Source of the DNA: Methanocorpusculum sp.
GTDB taxonomy: Archaea > Halobacteriota > Methanomicrobia > Methanomicrobiales > Methanocorpusculaceae
Reading direction: 5' to 3'
Assembly: GCA_029987235.1 (NCBI GenBank)
Contig: DALTWF010000045.1
Span: 1 to 9,487, forward strand
DNA length: 9,487 nt
Shown here: positions 1-3,958 of the stretch, piece by piece
How the letters are laid out: each line of letters opens with the position of its first letter
Numbering within the stretch: position 1 is the stretch's first letter
The notes under the pieces: generated by a model
Told to the model about the DNA's origin: nothing
The model's input: the letters and a program-made list of their open reading frames with translations, nothing else
Databases searched by the model: none
Made by a program: the position numbers and the translations under genes

Positions 1-227
1 CAACAGGACAGTAATTCGTCATAAGCATAAAATGAAATCGCATACCTGACAGGATATGCCGACCGCACCGCACGACTCTTGAGAAAAGCCGGACTGATTT
101 TCTGCTGCGCAGAACCGCTCGCACGGACGCGGACAGCAAGCTGACCGCTTCCGGCTTCGCTAATCAGACCGGCTTTTCTTGAGTCGGCGGCGCAGGTCTT
201 TATTTGCTCAATGACAATTTCTTGCAT
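1..227 (-). CDS. possible partial ORF, unrecognised, open at left window edge
   Basis: On the minus strand an ATG at 227 opens a frame of 75 codons that reaches the window edge without a stop; a GTG two codons upstream (233) is an alternative start, and a TGA lies further upstream in frame. The product begins MQEIVIEQIKTCAADSRKAG and I recognise no domain. Most of the frame lies over the long inverted repeat at 61-198, so both arms are being translated, which argues that the frame is fortuitous and the DNA is a structured or repetitive non-coding element. No ribosome binding site or clear TATA box was seen. An open frame of this length can easily arise by chance at this base composition. Confidence 0.2.
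   Translation of the reverse strand, partial: MQEIVIEQIKTCAADSRKAGLISEAGSGQLAVRVRASGSAQQKISPAFLKSRAVRSAYPVRYAISFYAYDELLSC
61..198. repeat. long imperfect inverted repeat enclosing two smaller hairpins
   Basis: Positions 61-99 pair with 162-198 over nearly their whole length, with a few bulges and two mismatches: for example AAAAGCCGG (84-92) against CCGGCTTTT (170-177), and GACTC (74-78) against GAGTC (181-185). The loop holds two more hairpins, TCTGC-TGC-GCAGA (101-113) and GCGG-A-CAGC-AA-GCTG-A-CCGC (129-148). The fold is that of a multi-branch RNA of about 140 nt, or a palindromic mobile repeat. No family was recognised. Strand cannot be assigned, because the stem folds on either. Confidence 0.65.
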
Positions 228-235
228 TCGCACGT

Positions 236-310
236 GGTCGGCAGAGTGATTTTTGCGTCACTTCGTGCCGCCGGCTCGGCAAGCCTCGCCTAAAAATCAC
301 CCAGCCGCCC
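236..310. repeat. second inverted repeat with three-way-junction layout
   Basis: Positions 236-254 pair with 292-310 at 16 of 19 positions, with a perfect TGATTTTT/AAAAATCA core. Inside lie GCG-T-CAC-TTC-GTG-C-CGC (255-271) and the symmetric GGC-TC-GGC-AA-GCC-TC-GCC (273-290). The organisation, a long closing stem around two short GC hairpins, repeats that of 61-198, 38 nt upstream, although the sequences differ. It may be a second domain of one structured RNA or repeat element. Confidence 0.6.
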
Positions 311-322
311 GCAAAACAAAAT

Positions 323-404
323 ACGAAAAATAGTCACTGACTTTTTTCAACCGCAAAATTAACCCCCTGGCTTATTACCACAACGAAAAAAAGTCACTGA
401 CTTT
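323..404. repeat. 22-nt direct repeat, two copies 60 nt apart
   Basis: The stretches at 323-344 and 383-404 (ACGAAAAA-T/A-AGTCACTGACTTT) match at 21 of 22 positions with a 60-nt period. Part of each copy can also pair with the other (GACTTTTTTC at 338-347 with GAAAAAAAGTC at 386-396), so this may be a hairpin as well as a repeat. A related pair of runs, GACTTTTTTT (7794-7803) and AAAAAAAGTC (7840-7849), occurs in the spacer upstream of the 8084 gene. Confidence 0.6.
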
Positions 405-432
405 ACACCACGCATACTTTTTCGTGGCTTTC

Positions 433-475
433 CCCGCAGGAGCTTGCGACCAAGGGGTTGAGCAAGTCCGCAGGG
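433..475 (+). repeat. stable 43-nt hairpin
   Basis: CCC/GGG (433-435 / 473-475), GGA/TCC (439-441 / 467-469), CTTGC/GCAAG (443-447 / 462-466) and CAA/TTG (451-453 / 458-460) stack around a GGGG loop with small internal loops. It is the third consecutive foldable block in this spacer and precedes the TTTTCGTGG-rich tract. It is not followed by a T-run, so it is not a simple terminator. Confidence 0.45.
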
Positions 476-529
476 CTGGCGATTCGCTGATTTTCGTCTG
501 TTCGCGTTTTTCGTGGTTGTTTTCGTGGT

Positions 530-577
530 GGCTTTCGTGTGGGAGATACTAAAGCCCCAAAGAGAAAGAAAATCACC
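530..577 (+). promoter_or_regulatory. shared upstream element, copy 1 (upstream of purN)
   Basis: The block reads GGCTTTCGTG-TGGGAG-ATACTAAAGCCC, then a purine-rich CAAAGAGAAAGAAAA-type tail ending CACC. It aligns end to end with copies at 3846-3895 and 6970-7018. It starts 122 nt upstream of the purN ATG. It could be an upstream activator or operator site, a promoter-distal architectural site, or a transcript 3'-end signal. I know of no archaeal motif of this sequence. Confidence 0.6.
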
Positions 578-617
578 TCTCTCTTATCCCTCAAAAAACC
601 ACCCGGGAACCATCGAA

Positions 618-627
618 AACAAATAAC
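618..627 (+). promoter_or_regulatory. putative TATA box for purN
   Basis: AACAAATAAC centred about 30 nt before the purN ATG would place transcription start a few bases before the start codon, giving a leaderless or nearly leaderless mRNA. The surrounding 595-650 is almost all A and C on the coding strand. No Shine-Dalgarno sequence precedes purN, which fits a leaderless start. Confidence 0.4.
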
Positions 628-651
628 CCCTTTGAGCACCCACATACTACT

Positions 652-1263
652 ATGAAAAAAATAGCAGTCCTCGCATCAGGCCGCGGCTCAAACTTCCAGG
701 CAATCGCCGATGCAATAGAGCCGCTTAACATCAACGGAAAAATTATTGTCCTCTTTACCGACAACAAAGACGCCTACGCCATTGAACGCGCAAAAGCCCT
801 CAGCATTCCGGTACACATCTACCACTACAAAGACTACGCCTCAAAAGCCGACTACGAAGCAGACCTTCTTGCCGGCATGAAAGCATGCGGTGCGGATTTA
901 TTCGTATGCGCCGGCTATATGCGCATAATCGGCGCAGAAATCGCCCGCACCTTTGCCGGACGTATGATAAACATCCACCCTGCCCTTCTTCCGGCATTTC
1001 CCGGTCTGCACGGGCAGAAACAGGCCTTTGACTACGGCGTAAAAGTTGCGGGCTGCACGGTGCATTTCGTTGACGAGGGCCTTGACTCCGGCGCCATAAT
1101 TGTGCAGAAAGTGGTGCCTGTTTTGGACGGCGACGACGAAGACAGTCTTGCCGACAGAATTTTAGAGCAGGAACACATTGCATTTCCCGAAGCCGTGAAA
1201 TTATTCTGTGACGACCGGCTGAAAATCGAAGGCCGCAAAGTGCGGATACTGCCGGATACTTAA
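652..1263 (+). CDS. purN: phosphoribosylglycinamide formyltransferase, folate-dependent (GART)
   Basis: Cytosolic purine enzyme that transfers a formyl group from 10-formyltetrahydrofolate (or the archaeal pterin equivalent) to glycinamide ribonucleotide, the third step of de novo IMP synthesis. At 203 aa it has the normal family length. The N-terminal phosphate-binding loop ASGRGSNFQA (residues 8-17) is present, as are the three catalytic residues of the family: N107 and H109 in INIHPALLPAFPG, and D145 in DEGLDSGAII. The ATG start puts the first strand (KKIAVLASG) at the usual place. It opens the plus-strand cluster; rnp4 follows after 37 nt containing a small hairpin. Its codons end mostly in A or C, unlike the genes further downstream. 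Some methanogens instead use the formate-dependent PurT at this step, so this gene indicates a folate- or tetrahydromethanopterin-type donor, by inference. Confidence 0.95.
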   Translation: MKKIAVLASGRGSNFQAIADAIEPLNINGKIIVLFTDNKDAYAIERAKALSIPVHIYHYKDYASKADYEADLLAGMKACGADLFVCAGYMRIIGAEIARTFAGRMINIHPALLPAFPGLHGQKQAFDYGVKVAGCTVHFVDEGLDSGAIIVQKVVPVLDGDDEDSLADRILEQEHIAFPEAVKLFCDDRLKIEGRKVRILPDT

Positions 1264-1274
1264 TGTCCTCATAC

Positions 1275-1291
1275 GCCTTATACAATAAGGC
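1275..1291 (+). repeat. perfect hairpin in the purN-rnp4 gap
   Basis: GCCTTAT-ACA-ATAAGGC is a perfect 7-bp stem ending 9 nt before the rnp4 ATG. It has no T-run after it, so termination is unlikely; RNA processing between the genes or control of rnp4 translation is possible. rnp4 has no visible Shine-Dalgarno sequence of its own. Confidence 0.4.
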
Positions 1292-1300
1292 ACATCACGT

Positions 1301-1612
1301 ATGGCAAAATCCGACAAGGGCAATGCGGCAAAAAAAATCGCCGCAGAGCGCATAGAAATCCTCTTTGACGAAGCAAAATCCGCGCCTCAGAACCGCGCAG
1401 ACCGCTATATGCATCTTGCGCGCGAGATGGCAATGAAACAGCGGATTATCCTTTCGCGCGAACAGAAACGCTCGTTTTGCAAAAAATGCGGCGCCCATCT
1501 TGTTCCCGGGAAAAATCTCCGCGTGCGCATACAGCGGGGTCGGGTAATTCATACGTGCACGGCGTGCGGCAATACCGTCCGCATCCCGCTTAAACCAAAA
1601 AAAGGTGACTGA
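1301..1612 (+). CDS. rnp4: RNase P protein component 4 (Rpp21/Rpr2 family)
   Basis: A 103-aa zinc-ribbon protein. Archaeal Rpp21 pairs with Rpp29 on the specificity domain of RNase P RNA and assists 5'-maturation of tRNA. The N-terminal half (about 8-55) is helical and basic, with the family pattern of repeated charged helices (AAERIEILFDEA, RADRYMHLAREMAMK). The C-terminal half carries two zinc-binding pairs, C60-x2-C63 and C86-x2-C89, separated by a basic RVRIQRGRVIHT strand. Length and cysteine spacing agree with archaeal homologues. The last codons contain the GGTGA that can serve as the ribosome binding site of the next gene, so the two are probably translationally coupled. Rpp21 next to a YhbY-type RNA-binding gene is a sensible RNA-processing context. 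Confidence 0.92.
   Translation: MAKSDKGNAAKKIAAERIEILFDEAKSAPQNRADRYMHLAREMAMKQRIILSREQKRSFCKKCGAHLVPGKNLRVRIQRGRVIHTCTACGNTVRIPLKPKKGD
1604..1608 (+). promoter_or_regulatory. ribosome binding site indicating an ATA start for the YhbY gene
   Basis: GGTGA, complementary to the archaeal 16S rRNA 3' end, sits inside the last codons of rnp4. It is 6 nt before an in-frame ATA at 1615 and too close to the in-frame CTG at 1609. No ATG, GTG or TTG lies in this frame between the preceding stop (TGA at 1606-1608) and GTG 1696. Confidence 0.6.
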
Positions 1613-1614
1613 AT

Positions 1615-1962
1615 ATAGCAAATAGTAAAGAATCTTACATCCAGACGCTCAAACCGACCATCTGGATTGGCAAAAACGGCTGCAGCGAAGATATTGTGGA
1701 AGAGGTCAGACGTCAGCTTGACTCCCGCAAAATCATTAAGATAAAGTGGCTGCAGAACTGCGAAATGGAAGATGAAGAAGTAGCAGAGCTTGCCAAACTG
1801 TGCGCCGCAGACATTTTAGACACACGCGGGCGCATGGTTGTGTTTGGTGCGAAAAACCGCGGCAAAGAAGTGCTTGCTGCAAAACCGAAACACGGTGCCG
1901 CGTCAAAACCTGCAACCGCAAGTTCCCGCGCCCGCGCAAAACTCGGGCTCGGCAAAAGATGA
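1615..1962 (+). CDS. YhbY/CRM-domain RNA-binding protein, apparent AUA start
   Basis: A small CRS1-YhbY (CRM) domain protein; relatives bind pre-50S ribosomal particles or structured RNA. From 1615 it is 115 aa. The domain runs from about residue 5 to 85, with the GKNG loop (19-22), the helix SEDIVEEVRRQLDSRKIIKIK and the closing strand GRMVVFG; a basic low-complexity tail (about 88-115) follows. The only standard start codon, GTG at 1696, is residue 28 and would delete the first strand and the GKNG loop, so it cannot be the true start of a working domain. The frame is open back to 1609, and an AUA at 1615 with GGTGA six bases upstream gives an N-terminus beginning ANSKESYIQTLKPT. So this is a rare AUA start, a CTG start at 1609, or a sequence error in ATG. 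The gene overlaps def by ATGA (1959-1962). Confidence 0.85.
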   Translation: MANSKESYIQTLKPTIWIGKNGCSEDIVEEVRRQLDSRKIIKIKWLQNCEMEDEEVAELAKLCAADILDTRGRMVVFGAKNRGKEVLAAKPKHGAASKPATASSRARAKLGLGKR

Positions 1963-2459
1963 TAAGAGAAATCCGGCTTTTCGGCGACCCGGTGCTTTTA
2001 GAGCATGCGGCCGATGTTGCATCCATAGGACCGGAAGAAATTGCCGTTTTAGATGACATGACCGATACCATGCGTGCGCATAAATGCGTGGGTCTTTCCG
2101 CGCCGCAGATTGGTGTTTCAAAACGGCTCTTTATTGTTGATGCAGGCGGCGTTTTCATCCGCGGCGCAAATCCTGAAATTCTCTCCGAAGGTGCGCTTTG
2201 CGAGGATTTGGAAGGGAGTCCGTGTCTTCCGGGGGTTGCGCACCGCCCGGTCCGCCGGCCGAAAAAGATTGTCTGCCGGTATCTGTCAGAGGAAGGTATG
2301 GTTGAGTGTGAATTAAAAGGCATTGCCGCACGGGCGTTCTGTCATGAAAAAGACCATCATGAGGGTATTTTGTTCATTGACCGGCTGAAACCGATTCAGC
2401 GGCGCATGGCGGTAAAGGAGTTTGAGGCATACTGCCGTAATCAGAATACTCATAATTAA
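1959..2459 (+). CDS. def: peptide deformylase family protein with altered metal motif
   Basis: A 166-aa member of the peptide deformylase fold, a metallohydrolase that removes N-formyl groups from nascent peptides in bacteria and organelles. Motif I is C43-V-G-L-S-A-P-Q50 (canonical GxGxAAPQ). Motif III, H129-E-K-D-H133, followed by HEGILF, gives two histidine ligands and the catalytic glutamate. Motif II is unusual: EGSPCLPG (85-92) stands where the family has EGCLSxPG, so the metal-ligand cysteine position holds S87 and a cysteine appears two residues later (C89). The ATG start overlaps the YhbY gene by four bases, which indicates coupling; a longer in-frame extension exists but has no support. 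Archaea start translation with unformylated methionine, so the substrate of archaeal family members is unclear. It may act on another formylated or acylated peptide, or be a divergent hydrolase. Confidence 0.85.
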   Translation: MIREIRLFGDPVLLEHAADVASIGPEEIAVLDDMTDTMRAHKCVGLSAPQIGVSKRLFIVDAGGVFIRGANPEILSEGALCEDLEGSPCLPGVAHRPVRRPKKIVCRYLSEEGMVECELKGIAARAFCHEKDHHEGILFIDRLKPIQRRMAVKEFEAYCRNQNTHN

Positions 2460-2478
2460 TCAGGAGCAATATACTGGT

Positions 2479-2769
2479 ATGCAGTCACCGTCAAGAGAAG
2501 AAATCCGGGCCGAAGCAGAAATAATGCGGCCGTCTATAGAAAAAACCGCAGCTCTCCGTGGCTGGAAACTGAATGAAAACAGGGATATCGCAGATTCCGT
2601 CATCGAAGGTCTTGCCCGCAATAAAATTATCCACGGCAAACGCTATTGTCCGTGCCGGATTGTTACGCCTGACCCGGAGAAAAACAAGGCATATATCTGT
2701 CCGTGTGTCCCGTCTGAAGAGGATGTGGCGCGTGACGGGCACTGTCACTGCTATCTTTTCTTTAAATAG
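2479..2769 (+). CDS. ferredoxin:thioredoxin reductase, catalytic (beta) subunit
   Basis: A 96-aa protein with the full signature of the FTR catalytic subunit: C57-P-C59, C74-P-C76 and C89-H-C91. In the plant enzyme the equivalents of C57, C74, C76 and C89 hold a [4Fe-4S] cluster, and those of C59 and C91 form the redox-active disulfide that passes electrons from ferredoxin to thioredoxin. The N-terminal half is helical and charged. Archaea generally lack the plant variable (alpha) subunit, and none is seen here. ATG 2479 is chosen over upstream in-frame codons because GGAG (2463-2466) precedes it and the remaining length fits the family. It lies 19 nt after def and 10 nt before the radical SAM gene, so its electrons might serve that enzyme, a thioredoxin-like partner, or both. 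Confidence 0.93.
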   Translation: MQSPSREEIRAEAEIMRPSIEKTAALRGWKLNENRDIADSVIEGLARNKIIHGKRYCPCRIVTPDPEKNKAYICPCVPSEEDVARDGHCHCYLFFK

Positions 2770-2779
2770 GCTTTTCAAA

Positions 2780-3829
2780 ATGGATAACGAAGGGCTTTCA
2801 AAGTATTTGACCGACGGCGCAAAACGTCTGATTACATCTGTTGTTAAAGACCCGTTTCTTCTTGCAAAGTATACCCGCATGCAGTTGCGAAATGCAGCCG
2901 TCCGGAAGGATTTTTCAAAAAAGGGGGTTCATGTTCCGCTGTTTTTAATTGCGAGCATTACCCGGTCCTGCAATCTTCACTGCAAAGGATGCTATGCCCG
3001 GGCAAATCATCTCTGTTCCGACCGTCCCGCGGCGGATGAGCTGACGGTTAGCGAGTGGGACCGGATTTTTTCCGAGGCAGAGGGTTTGGGGGTTTCGTTT
3101 ATTTTACTTGCAGGAGGCGAGCCTTTGCTGCGCCGTGATATTCTGGATGCGGCAGCGAAGCATGAAAATCTGCTCTTTGCGGTTTTTACCAACGGCACGG
3201 TTTTTGATGATGAGGTATTTGCGCTCTTTGAAAAGAACAGGAATCTGTTTCCGGTTGTAAGTTTTGAGGGGAAAAATACCGATGTGCGGCGCGGGGCGGG
3301 GACGTTTGAGCGTGTGGGTGTTTTCACTGATGAACTGGTGCGGCGCGGTATTTTGTTTGGGCAAAGCATTACGGTTGATGCTGATTCTTATGCTGAACTG
3401 TTAAATACGGATTTTCTGAAAAGTCTGCGGGCGTCGGTGATTCTCTTTATCGAATATACGGCCCTTGATGCAGATTCACGCGCCCGCGAGTTAACGCCTG
3501 CGATGCAGAAGGAGCTTGCCGGGCTGGTTTCTGATGCAAAGCGTGCTGTTTGTGACAAATGGTTCATTTCTTTTCCGGGTGATGAGGAGTTTATGGGGGG
3601 GTGTCTTGCTGCGGGCCGGGGCTTTTTCCATATCAGTCCGTGCGGGTCTGCCGAGCCGTGTCCGTTTTCGCCGTATTCGGACCGGAATCTGAAATCCTGT
3701 TCTTTATTGGATGCTGTTTCTTCTCCGCTGTTTTGCCGTCTGCAGGAGTGCGGGCTTGTCGGGGGTGAACACAGCGGGGGCTGTGTGCTGGTTCAGCGGG
3801 AGGATGAGGTAAGGCGCTGTCTTTTGTGA
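2780..3829 (+). CDS. radical SAM enzyme with cysteine-rich C-terminal (SPASM/Twitch-like) region
   Basis: A 349-aa radical S-adenosylmethionine protein. The cluster motif C64-x3-C68-x2-C71 (SCNLHCKGCY) binds the [4Fe-4S] that cleaves SAM, and AGGEP (111-115) is the SAM-contacting motif. The C-terminal part has further cysteines (275, 288, 294, 307, 319, 324, 335) around G-C-L-A-A-G and I-S-P-C-G-S-A-E-P-C-P-F, the layout of auxiliary-cluster domains, though it does not match the canonical seven-cysteine SPASM spacing. Such domains occur in enzymes that modify peptides or cofactors; the substrate cannot be read from sequence. ATG 2780 is used because it follows the FTR gene directly and precedes the conserved region; no clear ribosome binding site is present. 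It ends the purN cluster and its wobble bases are already G/T-rich. I do not assign a specific name. Confidence 0.85.
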   Translation: MDNEGLSKYLTDGAKRLITSVVKDPFLLAKYTRMQLRNAAVRKDFSKKGVHVPLFLIASITRSCNLHCKGCYARANHLCSDRPAADELTVSEWDRIFSEAEGLGVSFILLAGGEPLLRRDILDAAAKHENLLFAVFTNGTVFDDEVFALFEKNRNLFPVVSFEGKNTDVRRGAGTFERVGVFTDELVRRGILFGQSITVDADSYAELLNTDFLKSLRASVILFIEYTALDADSRARELTPAMQKELAGLVSDAKRAVCDKWFISFPGDEEFMGGCLAAGRGFFHISPCGSAEPCPFSPYSDRNLKSCSLLDAVSSPLFCRLQECGLVGGEHSGGCVLVQREDEVRRCLL

Positions 3830-3836
3830 GTGGTTA

Positions 3837-3842
3837 TTTTTT
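3837..3842 (+). terminator. T-run after the radical SAM gene
   Basis: TTTTTT begins 7 nt after the stop codon inside a G/T-rich stretch (3822-3862). Archaeal RNA polymerase terminates at T-runs on the non-template strand, so this is the likely end of the purN cluster. Confidence 0.5.
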
Positions 3843-3845
3843 GGT

Positions 3846-3895
3846 GGTTTTCGTGGGGGGGGATACTTAGGCCCGGCATAGAAAAAAAAAACACC
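3846..3895 (+). promoter_or_regulatory. shared upstream element, copy 2 (upstream of top6B)
   Basis: The block reads GGTTTTCGTG-GGGGGGG-ATACTTAGGCCC, then GGCATAG, an A-run and CACC. It begins 113 nt before the top6B ATG, almost the same distance as copies 1 and 3. The sequence switches here from a G/T-rich run to A/C: after 3881 there are only three G bases before the start codon. Confidence 0.65.
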
Positions 3896-3920
3896 ATCAC
3901 TAACCGCACAAATCCCAAAC

Positions 3921-3930
3921 CTAAATAAAC
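3921..3930 (+). promoter_or_regulatory. putative TATA box for top6B-top6A
   Basis: CTAAATAAAC, preceded by an A/C-rich stretch, lies about 33 nt before ATG 3959. Transcription would begin about 3950, leaving a very short leader. A second AT-rich block (3940-3950) is too near the ATG to act as the TATA box. Confidence 0.45.
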
Positions 3931-3958
3931 CTCCCCCTCATATAATAAGCATAAGCAA

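Larger units (their letters stand above)
1..651. other. long non-coding spacer upstream of purN
   Basis: About 650 bases without a confident gene. From left to right it holds a long inverted repeat (61-198), a second one (236-310), a 22-nt direct repeat (323-344 / 383-404), a third hairpin (433-475), a degenerate tandem TTTTCGTGG-like tract (about 415-540), the shared upstream element (530-577) and an A/C-rich purN leader with a TATA-like box. No tRNA, rRNA or recognisable RNase P or SRP RNA signature was seen. Confidence 0.7.

Noticed and set aside
1..310. RNase P RNA or SRP RNA gene
   Set aside because: The conserved core sequences of either RNA were not found in the foldable blocks on either strand.
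323..404. Possible CRISPR repeats (two 22-nt repeats with a 38-nt gap)
   Set aside because: Only two copies, repeat shorter than usual, no further units on either side and no cas genes in the window.
403..645. 80-codon minus-strand frame before purN
   Set aside because: Its repeated Pro-Arg-Lys content is translation of the TTTTCGTGG tract; it overlaps the shared upstream element and the purN promoter, and has no recognisable domain.
1800..1958. N-terminal extension of the deformylase frame
   Set aside because: It overlaps the YhbY gene in another frame; the ATG at 1959 with the four-base ATGA overlap gives normal family length.
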